Shown here: positions 33,019 through 41,906 of the stretch, in pieces
Layout of the letters: every line of letters begins with the position of its first letter
Position numbering within the stretch: the stretch's first letter is position 1
Assembly: GCF_045209745.1 (NCBI RefSeq)
Contig: NZ_CP109273.1
Span: forward strand, 5,518,001-5,582,000
Reading direction: 5' to 3'
Length of the DNA stretch: 64,000 bases
From: Micromonospora sp045209745
Lineage (GTDB): Bacteria; Actinomycetota; Actinomycetes; Mycobacteriales; Micromonosporaceae
The notes under the pieces: model-generated
Told to the model about the DNA's origin: nothing
What the model saw: the letters and a program-made list of their open reading frames with translations, nothing else
The model's database searches: none
Position numbers and translations under genes: made by a program

Positions 33019-33558
33019 TCAGGTCAGCGCGGAGCAGGCCGCGATGCCGGCGAGCAACACCAGGCCCAGCACCGCCTGCAACAACAGCGGCGGCCCGAGG
33101 TGCGACCAGAGCGTCGCGGTACGTGGGGTCAGCAGCTGCCCGGTGGTGAGGTTGACGATCCGCTCGATCCGGGGTGGCAGCTCCGGGTCGCGTTGCGGGC
33201 GCAGGGTGAGTTGCACCTGGTCCGCCGGGTGCAGGGCGCTCTGCGGCAGGTGACCGTGCAGCTCCACCTCGCAGAGCTGACCGGCGGTGTTGCGCAGTCG
33301 CACCGGGGTGACCAGGTATTCCGGGCCCTGCTTCAGCTGCTTCCAGCGTCGGCGGGTGCCGCCACCGCCGAAGGAGAAGAGCGCGCGCAGCAGCAGAGCG
33401 GGTAGCTGGGCGATCGCCGCTGCGGCGAGCACCGCCACCAGCACCGGCTGACCGATGCGCACCTCCCGGGTGTAGCCGTCGAGCAGGCGGATCAGCCGTC
33501 CCGTGACGATTCGTTCCGTCGGGTGCGCGATCCGTCGGATTTCGAGTCCGCTGTCCAT
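33019..33558 (-). CDS. hypothetical two-helix membrane protein
   Basis: From ATG 33558 the product has 179 residues, with a membrane helix at about 40-60 (IGQPVLVAVLAAAAIAQLP), a positively charged soluble beta-rich middle (YLVTPVRLRNTAGQLCEVEL, ending in VQLTLRPQRDPELPPR) and a C-terminal helix (PPLLLQAVLGLVLLAGIAA). An earlier start at 33588 exists. No family recognised. Confidence 0.78.
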   Translation of the reverse strand: MDSGLEIRRIAHPTERIVTGRLIRLLDGYTREVRIGQPVLVAVLAAAAIAQLPALLLRALFSFGGGGTRRRWKQLKQGPEYLVTPVRLRNTAGQLCEVELHGHLPQSALHPADQVQLTLRPQRDPELPPRIERIVNLTTGQLLTPRTATLWSHLGPPLLLQAVLGLVLLAGIAACSALT

Positions 33559-33709
33559 CCCCACCACCGAGAGTCCGCTTGTGTTCACTGATCGTATCGA
33601 CGTCCTCGGTTGAACGACGTGAATGAAACCTGGTCACGGGCTCACGGCTGCGAGGTGACATCCCGGGCGACCCGGGTAAGCGGGGGGCCGAGCTGGAAAG
33701 GGGTCGAGC

Positions 33710-34834
33710 ATGCAGCTGTCCTTCCTGCGCCCGCTCTACGACCGTCCCGGGCCGTGGTGCTCGGTGTATCTGGATGCCTCCGCGGACACGGAGGACGCCC
33801 ATCCCGCCCTGGACCTGCGCTGGCGAGCCTTGCAAAGTCGGCTCATCGAACAGGGAGCGGACGAGGCGAGCGTCGCCGCGTTGGACCGGGTGATCCGTGG
33901 GCACGACCCGATGGTCGGGGACTACGGTCTGGCAGTCTTCGCCAGTCACGGCCGGGTGGTGCTCTCCGAGTATCTGTCCGCGCCACCACTGCGCGATCTG
34001 GCCAGTTACGGGCCACTCCCGCACGTGATGCCGCTGCTCGCCCAGCGCGGTGAGCAGGTGGCCTGGGTGCGGGTGCTGGCCGACCGGACCGGGGCGGACG
34101 CGATGGCGGTCAGCGCCGGCGGGGTGCCCCGGCGGGCGCACGTCGCCGGCCGGGACGAGTTCCCGCTGCGGCGGGCGAAGCCGGGCGGTTGGTCCCAGTC
34201 GCGCTATCAGCGGGCGGCCATGGAGGCGTGGCACCAGAACGCTGGCGACGTGACCGCGGCGACCGTGGACCTGGCCGACCGGGTCGGCGCGGACGTGGTG
34301 GTCGTTGCCGGTGACGTCCGGGCGACCGGGATGATCGCCGCCCAGATGCCGGAGCGGTGGCAGGACCTCGTGGTCCGCACCGACGCCGGGTCCCGGGCCG
34401 GCGGCGCGGACCTGACGATGCTGGACGACCTCACCGTGCAGACCATCGCGGAGGTCGCCGACCAGCGGATCGCCGCCGCGCTGGACAAGTTCGGCGTGCA
34501 GGAGGACGTGGGCGGCGGTCTCGACGCGGTCGTCTCGGCCCTGCAACGCAACCAGGTCGACATGATGATCATTGTGGATGACCCGTCGGCCAACGGTGAG
34601 TTGTGGATCGGCCCCGAGCCCACCGAGATCGCCGTCGACCCCGGGCAGTTGGCCGCGATGTCGGTGGCCGACCCGCAGCGGGTACGCGCCGACGCGGCGC
34701 TGATCCGGGCGCTCGTCGGCACCGACGCGGCGCTGACCGTGCTGGGCCCGGACGAGGCACCCGAGCTCACCGACGGTGTCGGAGCGGTGCTGCGCTACGT
34801 CGACCTCGGCACACCGGGGCGCGGCAATGGCTGA
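33710..34834 (+). CDS. baeRF/Vms1-like (Rv2629 family) peptide-release-factor-like protein
   Basis: The 374-residue protein starts MQLSFLRPLYDRPGPWCSVY. It contains the conserved GGWSQSRYQRAAMEAWHQN (about 165-183), a pattern of the bacterial eRF1-like (baeRF) family to which M. tuberculosis Rv2629 belongs. A C-terminal pelota-like helical domain follows (DALRADAALIRALVGTDAAL-like). Such proteins are linked to hypoxia or ribosome rescue by homology. The start follows GGAAAGGGG. Its stop overlaps the next gene's start by eight bases. Confidence 0.82.
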   Translation: MQLSFLRPLYDRPGPWCSVYLDASADTEDAHPALDLRWRALQSRLIEQGADEASVAALDRVIRGHDPMVGDYGLAVFASHGRVVLSEYLSAPPLRDLASYGPLPHVMPLLAQRGEQVAWVRVLADRTGADAMAVSAGGVPRRAHVAGRDEFPLRRAKPGGWSQSRYQRAAMEAWHQNAGDVTAATVDLADRVGADVVVVAGDVRATGMIAAQMPERWQDLVVRTDAGSRAGGADLTMLDDLTVQTIAEVADQRIAAALDKFGVQEDVGGGLDAVVSALQRNQVDMMIIVDDPSANGELWIGPEPTEIAVDPGQLAAMSVADPQRVRADAALIRALVGTDAALTVLGPDEAPELTDGVGAVLRYVDLGTPGRGNG

Positions 34835-36581
34835 GCGCCGTGTGGCGGACGTCGTGGTGGAGCGGCTCCTGGCGTGGCGGGTGCCCCGCGCCTTCGGGTT
34901 TCCGGGCGAGGCGATCGCCCCGCTGGTCGACGCGTTGGACCGCACCGGCGGGGAGCCGGCGTTCATCCCGGCCCGGCACGAGGAGACCGCCTCGTTCATG
35001 GCCACCGGGCACGCCAAGTTCACCGGCGGCATCGGGGTCTGCCTCGCCACCCAGGGGCCCAGCGCCGTCCAACTGCTCAACGGCCTCTACGACGCCAAGC
35101 TGGACAGCAAGCCGGTGGTGGCGATCGTCGGGGAGGACATCTCCGGGCCGCTCGGCGGCGCGCACCAGGAGATCGGGTTGAGCCGGCTCTTCGGCGACGT
35201 GTGCAACCAGTTCGTCGAGCACGGCCGCAGCCCCGAGGACGTGGGTGCACTGCTGGACCAGGCGTTCCGTACGGCGGCGGCGACCCGCAGCCCGACCTGT
35301 GTCGTGCTGCCCCGGCAGTTGCAGGAGGCCCTGGTGCCCGACCTGCAGTCGTACGCCGCCGGGGTGATCTCCGCGACCCCCGGTGAGCCGCTGGCCCGGG
35401 TGCTGCCCCACGAGGTGGACCTCGACGCCGCCGCGCAGCTGCTCAGCGGCGGTCAGCGCACCGCGATCCTGGTCGGCCAGGGCGGCCGGGACGCGGCCGC
35501 CGAGATCATCGAGATGGCCGACCGGCTCGGCGCCGGGGTGGCCACCTCACTGCTGGGCAAGCCGGTGCTCGACGAGCGGCTGCCGTTTCACACCGGGGTG
35601 CTCGGCGAGGTCGGCACACCAGCCGCGGCCGAGCTGATGGGCGGCTGCGACACGCTGCTGATGGTCGGCACCAACGACCCGTGGACCGACTACCTCCCGA
35701 TGCCTGAGCAGGCCCGCACGGTGCAGATCGACATCGACGGCCGCCGGATCGGCAGCCGCTACCCGGCCGACGTGCCGCTGGTCGGTGACGCCGCCGAGAC
35801 GCTGCGGGCGCTGCTGACCCGGGTGCACGGTCGGCCCGAGCAGCGGTGGCGCGCCACAGTGGAGAGCTCGGTGGACCGGTGGCGGGAGGTCGCCGCCGAC
35901 CGGGCCACGGCGCCCGCCGACCCGGTCAACCCGCAGCTCGTACTCCAGGAGCTGTCCACCCGGATGCCGGGCACCGGCGCGGTCGCGGTCGACGTCGGCT
36001 CGGTCCTCTACTGGTACGCCCGACACCTCACCCTGCCACCCGGGGTGAACGCGCACCTGTGCGGCACCCTCGGCTCGATGGGCTGCGCACTGCCGTACGC
36101 GGTGGCCGCCAAGCTCGCCGCCCCGGACCAACCGGTGATCGCGTTGGTCGGTGACGGGGCGATGCAGCTCAACGGGCTCGCCGAGCTGATCACCGTGTCG
36201 CACCACTGGCAGAAGTGGCGGGACCCTCGACTGGTGGTGCTGGTGCTCAACAACCGGGACCAGAACGGCATGGGTGGCGGGCGGGAGCTGTCGTCCGACC
36301 CGACCCACCGCCGCCCCGACGTGCCGTACGCCGGTTGGGCCCGGCTGCTCGGGCTGCACGGTCTGCGGGTGGACCGCCCGGAGCTGGTCGGCGCGGCCTG
36401 GGACGAGGCGCTGGCCGCCGACCGTCCCTGCGTACTGGAGGCCGTTGTCGACGCGGGGGTGTCGTTGGCGCCGCCGGAGCCGGCGTTCGCTGACCTGCGG
36501 GGCCTGTACGCCGACGGTGCCCCCGCCCGGAAGGTCCGGGAGCAGGTGGAGGCCACCGCGAACGCCCAAGATCTCGTTTAG
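34827..36581 (+). CDS. thiamine-diphosphate-dependent enzyme (pyruvate oxidase/acetolactate synthase-like)
   Basis: The 584-residue enzyme has the three ThDP-family domains: N-terminal PYR domain (AFGFPGEAIAPLVDAL, catalytic Glu in PARHEETASFMATGHA), central domain with a nucleotide-like fold, and PP domain with the ThDP motif GDGAMQLNGLAELIT...LNN (about 435-470). PoxB-like pyruvate oxidases, acetolactate synthases and related decarboxylases share this layout. The substrate cannot be decided from sequence alone; pyruvate is the default guess. It is translationally coupled to the baeRF gene, and a strong terminator follows. Confidence 0.88.
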   Translation: MAERRVADVVVERLLAWRVPRAFGFPGEAIAPLVDALDRTGGEPAFIPARHEETASFMATGHAKFTGGIGVCLATQGPSAVQLLNGLYDAKLDSKPVVAIVGEDISGPLGGAHQEIGLSRLFGDVCNQFVEHGRSPEDVGALLDQAFRTAAATRSPTCVVLPRQLQEALVPDLQSYAAGVISATPGEPLARVLPHEVDLDAAAQLLSGGQRTAILVGQGGRDAAAEIIEMADRLGAGVATSLLGKPVLDERLPFHTGVLGEVGTPAAAELMGGCDTLLMVGTNDPWTDYLPMPEQARTVQIDIDGRRIGSRYPADVPLVGDAAETLRALLTRVHGRPEQRWRATVESSVDRWREVAADRATAPADPVNPQLVLQELSTRMPGTGAVAVDVGSVLYWYARHLTLPPGVNAHLCGTLGSMGCALPYAVAAKLAAPDQPVIALVGDGAMQLNGLAELITVSHHWQKWRDPRLVVLVLNNRDQNGMGGGRELSSDPTHRRPDVPYAGWARLLGLHGLRVDRPELVGAAWDEALAADRPCVLEAVVDAGVSLAPPEPAFADLRGLYADGAPARKVREQVEATANAQDLV

Positions 36582-36597
36582 CGCCGCGGCTGGGGTT

Positions 36598-36633
36598 CGC
36601 AGGGGCGCCTGGTCGCCCCTGCGGGCCTCTTTT
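36598..36633 (+). terminator. intrinsic terminator after the ThDP enzyme gene
   Basis: Perfect ten-base arms CGCAGGGGCG and CGCCCCTGCG around a six-base loop are followed by GGCCTCTTTT. This is a typical Rho-independent terminator. Confidence 0.9.
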
Positions 36634-36698
36634 GCTCTGCTTCAACCCACGCAACGCCTTATGCCTCCCAGCGTTGCGTCCCGTTGAAGGAGAGCAAA
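36631..36698. repeat. long imperfect inverted repeat
   Basis: The arms begin TTTGCTCTGCTTCAAC with ACGCAACGC (36631-36657) and end GCGTTGCGTCCCGTTGAAGG with AGAGCAAA (36671-36698). About 24 paired bases with few mismatches enclose a 13-base loop. It overlaps the tail of the preceding terminator. It could be a second terminator or a processing or regulatory hairpin in the leader of the next gene. Confidence 0.75.
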
Positions 36699-36879
36699 GG
36701 GCACGGGCTCGCTGGTGTCGTCGGTGCGCATGGCCCCGGAAGTGCCCGCCCTGGCCTGGGCGGAATCCGAGCGACCGAACGCCGGTGATGACCGGCGCAC
36801 CCCAATGAGCAGCGGAATGTGCCGCCGGGTGGGTGATGTTCCGTTTGAACCCCATCGGGACGGGAAGCCGGGCCGCGTG

Positions 36880-38319
36880 GTGAGCGAACGAGGCAAGGTG
36901 GGGCCGGTGCACAAGGTGCACAAGGTGCTCACGGCCGATGGCGCCGGTCTTGCCGGCGACCGGGTCGTGGCTGCGGGCAGCACCGCCCGGGTGCTGGTCG
37001 CCGCCACCGCCCGGGCGCTGCGGGGGGAGGACTGCGCCGACCTCGGGCACACCGGGCCGACCTCGCGGTTCCCCGGCGCTCCGGAGCCGGTACGCCGCGC
37101 CGCGGTCACCCGCGCCGCCGGTCGGGTCGCGATCACCGTGGCCCAGGTCGACGAGGTGGACGCCGCCCGGGTAGCCCACTGGTTCGTCGACCAGTACCCC
37201 CGCCGGCGCTACCCCGGAGTGCTGATCGGCTCTCCGCACGGCGCGACGGCACACCTTGCGGTGGCTCTCGGCGTGCCCTGGTTGCCGGCCGGCTTCGAGA
37301 TGTCGGTGCACTGGTCCGACGGCGCGGTGGACCGCCCGGCGGACGCCCTGGAGCACGGCGCGGCACTCGCCACCCGGCTGCTCGCCGGCAATGCCGACCT
37401 GCACCTACGCCAGGTGCACTGCCCGGCCAGCCGTGGCCCGTTGAGCGGGGCGACGGTGTCGTTGGCCGCCGCGTTCAGGGCCCTGCCGGCCGCGTACGCG
37501 CAGTTCCTGGCCGACCGGCTGCTCCCGGGTGCCCCGGTGCTGCTGGTCTGCGACGCGCGCACCTGGCCGGTGCTGGAGCGCGGTGTCGGGCACAGCTTCC
37601 AGGTCGGTTGCCCGGCCAGTGGGTTGGACCCGGTCGACTTCCACCCGGACAGCCAGGTGCTGCGGCAGGTGCTGCGCTCCGTCGGCGGCGATGCGGCCCG
37701 GTGGGAGCCGCCGGAGGTGTCCGTACCGTCGGGTTACGCCGAGCACGGCGTCGACTCAGGCTTCGAGCTTGCCGCGCGGGACTGGTCGGCACGGCACGAG
37801 CACCCGCTGCACCGGGTGCTGGTGCCCCGGCCGGCGGCGCTGAGCGCGGGCGTGGCCGACCTGTACCGGCGGTGGCTGCGCGGCGCAGGCAAGACCGGTA
37901 ACCGGTTGGTGGTGGAGTGCGGCCGGCTGCTCGACCCGTGGCAGGTGGTGCGGGCGGGGCTGGTGCCGTACTGGTGTGAGAACGCCACCCGGCGCAGCGT
38001 CGACGAGGCCGAGTGGTGGCTGGCCGGCAGCGAGGCGTTCAGCTCGGTGGACGTGTTGCCCGAGCCGCCCGGGGTGCGCTCGCCCGCCCTGGCGGGGTTG
38101 CCGCAGTGGCTGGCGGTGGCCGGGTTCGGGCGGCGGCGGCGGGCCTTGGACCGGACTGCCGCCCGGGGGTACCCGGTCACCTCGGTGCCCACCCGCCGGG
38201 CCACCGAGGTTCTGCGTGCCCAGCCGTACGACCTGCCCGCGCCGCCCCCGCTGGGGGTCGCCGAGGCGTTGGCCGTGCTCCGCGACAGCGGCGGCCACCA
38301 GGGGTTGCTGGTCTCCTGA
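36880..38319 (+). CDS. hypothetical protein with Rossmann-like features
   Basis: The frame from GTG 36880 gives 479 residues; an upstream extension to 36715 is open but reads unnaturally, so the start is uncertain. Readable segments are PRRRYPGVLIGSPHGATAHL, VSLAAAFRALPAAYAQFLAD, VLLVCDARTWPVLERG and DEAEWWLAGSEAFSSVDVLP. The core looks like an alpha/beta fold with a C-terminal helical domain. I do not recognise a family or active site. Codon usage is normal for the genome. Confidence 0.7.
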   Translation: MSERGKVGPVHKVHKVLTADGAGLAGDRVVAAGSTARVLVAATARALRGEDCADLGHTGPTSRFPGAPEPVRRAAVTRAAGRVAITVAQVDEVDAARVAHWFVDQYPRRRYPGVLIGSPHGATAHLAVALGVPWLPAGFEMSVHWSDGAVDRPADALEHGAALATRLLAGNADLHLRQVHCPASRGPLSGATVSLAAAFRALPAAYAQFLADRLLPGAPVLLVCDARTWPVLERGVGHSFQVGCPASGLDPVDFHPDSQVLRQVLRSVGGDAARWEPPEVSVPSGYAEHGVDSGFELAARDWSARHEHPLHRVLVPRPAALSAGVADLYRRWLRGAGKTGNRLVVECGRLLDPWQVVRAGLVPYWCENATRRSVDEAEWWLAGSEAFSSVDVLPEPPGVRSPALAGLPQWLAVAGFGRRRRALDRTAARGYPVTSVPTRRATEVLRAQPYDLPAPPPLGVAEALAVLRDSGGHQGLLVS

Positions 38320-38543
38320 GGCGGAGCACGCCGAAACATCCTCGCGAACCCGGGGTCCCGTGATTGAGTACCTACGGAGCGGGAACATCGCTGGCTGCGA
38401 CGGCCTGAATGCGCTGCGTAGAGGCGGTGTCGCCCGCTTGGCATCCCAGTCACTGACCCACTTTTCCGGCCCGGTGCGTGGCTCGACCACGCGCACGACC
38501 GGTTTCCCGATCCGGGCGGGGGACCTTCCTGAGGGAGGCGCGG

Positions 38544-39689
38544 ATGTTCGGACAGACGAGCACGACCACGACCACAACACCACCACCCACCGATCGAGGT
38601 CTGGAGGATCTCGACGCGGCGGCACTGGCGTACGCGGCCCGGATCGCAGGGCTGCCGCCGGAGCGGCGGGGGGAGGCCAGGGAGGACCTGGTGCGCTTCG
38701 CGCTGCCCTTCGCCGGCCGGCTGGCCCGCCGGTACCGGGGACGTGGGGAGCCACTGGAGGACCTCGAGCAGGTGGCCCGGCTGGGGCTGGTCAACGCCGT
38801 CGACCGGTATGACCCGGAACGGGGCTCGTTCACCGCGTACGCCGCGATCACCATCGTGGGGGAGATCAAACGGCATTTCCGGGACCGCACCTGGGGCGTA
38901 CACGTACCCCGCCGGCTGCGTGACCTGATCCTCGAGGTGGGCCAGGCCACTGCCGCACTGACCAGCGAGCTGTCCCGGGCGCCGTCGGTGGCCGAACTGT
39001 CGGCCCGACTGGAGACTCCGCAGGAGGAGATCCTCGCCGCGCTGGAGTCGGCGGCCGGCTACAGTCCGGCCTCACTCAACGCCCCGGTGGGCGGGGAGAG
39101 CTCCGCGGAGTTCGGGGACCTCGTCGGCGAGTCGGACAATGCGCTGGAATCGGTTGACGACCGGGTCACGGTGAGCGGTCTGCTGCACCGATTGCCCTGG
39201 CGTGAGCGGCGAATCCTGGCGATGCGTTTCTACGGCAACCAGACCCAGGCGGAGATCGCCGCCCGATTCGGCATCTCGCAGATGCACGTGTCCCGGCTGC
39301 TGTCGCGGGCGCTCACCTGGCTGCGTCAGGCGATGCTCGCCGATGCGCCGCCGCCGTGGCAGAACGGTGCCGCCGAACCCGACCCCGGCAAGACCCGGAT
39401 CTCCGTCAAGCAGAACGGCGACCAGGTGGTGGTCGAGGTCGGCGGCGAGGTCGACCGCGACGGCGCGGACCAGTTGCGCCGGGCCATGCTGGAGGCGGTC
39501 ACCGGCCAGCCCAGCGAGGTGGTCGTCGACCTGGTCGGCGCGGGTGGTTTCGACGCCGGCGGGATCGCCGCGCTGATGGCCGGGCGGGATGCGGCGGAGC
39601 GGACCGGGGTGCCACTGCGGCTGACCCGGGTCCAGCCCGCGGTGCGCCGCTCGCTCACCGCCGCTGGCCTGGCTCCCGCCCGGGACTGA
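38544..39689 (+). CDS. SigB/SigF-type sigma factor with C-terminal STAS (anti-anti-sigma) domain
   Basis: The ATG follows GAGGGAGG and yields 381 residues. Sigma region 2 lies at about 48-115 (EDLEQVARLGLVNAVDRYDP, FTAYAAITIVGEIKRHFRD), region 3 at about 118-185 and region 4 at about 205-262 (LPWRERRILAMRFYGNQTQ, then RFGISQMHVSRLLSRAL). After a linker, residues 284-378 form a STAS domain. Its usual phosphorylatable Ser (D-S-S/A-G) is Ala in FDAGGIAAL (336-344). An intrinsic STAS domain could capture an anti-sigma kinase, tying stress signalling to this factor. A Thr/Pro tract (TTTTTTPPP) opens the protein. Confidence 0.9.
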   Translation: MFGQTSTTTTTTPPPTDRGLEDLDAAALAYAARIAGLPPERRGEAREDLVRFALPFAGRLARRYRGRGEPLEDLEQVARLGLVNAVDRYDPERGSFTAYAAITIVGEIKRHFRDRTWGVHVPRRLRDLILEVGQATAALTSELSRAPSVAELSARLETPQEEILAALESAAGYSPASLNAPVGGESSAEFGDLVGESDNALESVDDRVTVSGLLHRLPWRERRILAMRFYGNQTQAEIAARFGISQMHVSRLLSRALTWLRQAMLADAPPPWQNGAAEPDPGKTRISVKQNGDQVVVEVGGEVDRDGADQLRRAMLEAVTGQPSEVVVDLVGAGGFDAGGIAALMAGRDAAERTGVPLRLTRVQPAVRRSLTAAGLAPARD

Positions 39690-39740
39690 GCCGCCAGGCC
39701 CGGGGAACCGCCCGACAGCACGCACGCGCCCACCGACACG

Positions 39741-39772
39741 ATGAGGGCCGACACCCACCGGGGTGTCGGCCC
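39741..39772. terminator. bidirectional terminator
   Basis: Arms GAGGGCCGACACCC and GGGTGTCGGCCCTC form a perfect 14-bp stem with a four-base loop. It lies between the convergent sigma-factor and cytochrome oxidase genes and can serve both. Confidence 0.85.
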
Positions 39773-39788
39773 TCTCGGCGTACGCCGG

Positions 39789-41780
39789 TCAGCGTTCCTC
39801 GGGCTCGTCGTCGCTGTGCGGGTGGCGCCAGCGTTCGTGCGGCTTCGGTGCCTCCTCGGCGTCCTCGGGAGCGTCGCTCTCCTCGAAGCTCGGCCGGCGG
39901 ATGCCCTCGGGCTCCGGCACCTCCACCGGCCGGGCGCCGGATTGGGCCACCGGCTGGAACTCGACCGCCTCGCGGGCACCGTGCGCGCCCTCGGCGGCGG
40001 GCGATTCTGGCACGTGGTGCTCCGTGTGCAGTTCCTCGGCGAACTGCTGCGGCGGCTTCGTGGTGCGCTGTGGCAGGTCGCGGCCCAGATCGGCGACGAA
40101 CGGGCCGTACTTCAGGTCGAAGGCGGGGCGCTCGGAGCGGATCCGGGGCATCTGGTCGAAGTTGCGCAGCGGCGGTGGGCAGCTGGTGGCCCACTCCAAC
40201 GAATTGCCGAAGCCCCACGGGTCGTCCACCGTCACGACCGCCCCGTACCGCCAGGACTTCCAGGCGTTGTAGATGAAGAACAGGGTGGACGCGCCGAGGA
40301 CGAACGAGAAGATCGTGGAGATCGTGTTCAGTCCGGTGAATCCGTCGGTGGGCAGGTAGTCGGCGTACCGGCGGGGCATGCCCTTGGTGCCCAGCCAGTG
40401 GTGCACGAGGAAGGTGCCGTGGAAGCCGATGAACATGGTCCAGAAGTGCGCTTTGCCCAGCCGCTCGTCGAGCAGCCGGCCGGTCATCTTCGGCCACCAG
40501 AAGTAGTAGCCGGCGAAGAGGGCGAAGACCACGGTGCCGAAGACCACGTAGTGGAAGTGCGCGACCGCGAAGTAGGTGTCGTGGGTGTGCCAGTCCGCCG
40601 GCGGGCTGGCCAGCAGCACCCCGGTGAGCCCGCCGAGCAGGAAGGTGACCAGGAACCCGATGGAGAACAGCATCGGTGTCTCGAAGGTGAGCTGGCCCTT
40701 CCACATGGTGCCGATCCAGTTGAAGAACTTCACGCCGGTGGGCACCGCGATCAGATAGCTGAGGATGCTGAAGAACGGCAGCAGCACCTGGCCGGTGGCG
40801 AACATGTGGTGCGCCCAGACCGTCATGGACAGCACGGTGATGGCGACGGTGGCCAGCACCATTCCGGTGTAGCCGAAGAGTGGCTTGCGGGAGAAGACCG
40901 GAATGATCTCGGTGATGATGCCGAAGAACGGCAACGCGATGATGTACACCTCGGGGTGGCCGAAGAACCAGAACAGGTGTTGCCAGAGCATCGGCCCGCC
41001 GGTGGCCGCGTCAAAGACGTGCGCGTTGAGCAGCCGGTCGGCGGCCAGCGCCAGCAGTGCGGCGGCCAGGAGCGGGAAGACCAGGATCACCAGCAGGCTG
41101 GTGAAGAGCATGTTCCAGGTGAAGATCGGCATCCGGAACATGGTCATGCCGGGCGAGCGCAGGGTCAGGATCGTGGTGATCAGGTTGACCGCGCCGAGGA
41201 TGGTGCCCAACCCCGAGACGACCAGGCCGAGCACCCACAGGTTCGCGCCCAGACCGGGGGAGTGTGCGGCGCTGCTCAGTGGGCTGTACGCGGTCCAGCC
41301 GAAGTCGGCCGTACCCTGCGGGGTGAGGAAGCCCCCGACCACCATGAGCCCGCCGAACAGGAACAGCCAGTAGGCCAGCGCGTTGAGGCGGGGGAACGAC
41401 ACGTCCGGCGCACCGATCTGGATCGGCACGATGAAGTTGCCGAACCCGAAGGCCGCCGGGGTCGCGAACAGCAGCAGCATCACCGCGCCGTGCGAGGTGA
41501 AGAGCTGGTTGTACTGCTCCGGGGAGAGGAACTGCATCCCCGGGCGGGCCAGTTCGGCCCGCATCACCATCGCCTCCAGGCCCGCCAACACGAAGAACCC
41601 GAAGGAGGTCAGCAGATACAGCAGACCGATCTGCTTGTGGTCTGTGGTGGCGAGGAACTTGGTCAACGAGTTGCCGGGGACCGGTGCTCGTACCGCTCCG
41701 GGGAAGCCCCCGAAGCGGGCCGGTGCCAGGATCGCCGGGCCCCGATCGCGGCCGGGTTCCGTGGTTACCCGCTTGGGCAT
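39789..41780 (-). CDS. ctaD: cytochrome c oxidase subunit I (aa3 type)
   Basis: The 663-residue integral membrane protein has the 12-helix heme-copper oxidase core: TSHGAVMLLLFATPAAFGFG (heme a ligand region), FWFFGHPEVYIIALPFFGII (CuB His and cross-linked His-Tyr), VWAHHMFATG, WHTHDTYFAVAHFHYVVFGT (heme ligands). A hydrophilic C-terminal tail (about 560-663) is acidic and rich in Glu/Pro/His. It reduces oxygen with electrons from cytochrome c and pumps protons. Only subunit I is in this window; actinomycetes often carry isolated extra copies. Confidence 0.97.
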   Translation of the reverse strand: MPKRVTTEPGRDRGPAILAPARFGGFPGAVRAPVPGNSLTKFLATTDHKQIGLLYLLTSFGFFVLAGLEAMVMRAELARPGMQFLSPEQYNQLFTSHGAVMLLLFATPAAFGFGNFIVPIQIGAPDVSFPRLNALAYWLFLFGGLMVVGGFLTPQGTADFGWTAYSPLSSAAHSPGLGANLWVLGLVVSGLGTILGAVNLITTILTLRSPGMTMFRMPIFTWNMLFTSLLVILVFPLLAAALLALAADRLLNAHVFDAATGGPMLWQHLFWFFGHPEVYIIALPFFGIITEIIPVFSRKPLFGYTGMVLATVAITVLSMTVWAHHMFATGQVLLPFFSILSYLIAVPTGVKFFNWIGTMWKGQLTFETPMLFSIGFLVTFLLGGLTGVLLASPPADWHTHDTYFAVAHFHYVVFGTVVFALFAGYYFWWPKMTGRLLDERLGKAHFWTMFIGFHGTFLVHHWLGTKGMPRRYADYLPTDGFTGLNTISTIFSFVLGASTLFFIYNAWKSWRYGAVVTVDDPWGFGNSLEWATSCPPPLRNFDQMPRIRSERPAFDLKYGPFVADLGRDLPQRTTKPPQQFAEELHTEHHVPESPAAEGAHGAREAVEFQPVAQSGARPVEVPEPEGIRRPSFEESDAPEDAEEAPKPHERWRHPHSDDEPEER

Positions 41781-41906
41781 GGCTACTCACCCCGTCGTGA
41801 CGGCAGAAAGGACGGGCAAGGCCTACCCGACCCTCTCACCATGTAACCAGGCCAGAGCGGAAAATTCGGTCAGATCGCTGGTACCGGCTGCAAGCACCTC
41901 GAACGC

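Noticed and set aside
39741..41846. 701-codon plus-strand frame opposite cytochrome oxidase subunit I
   Set aside because: Glu/Gly/His-rich antisense shadow of ctaD; ctaD has all heme and copper ligands.
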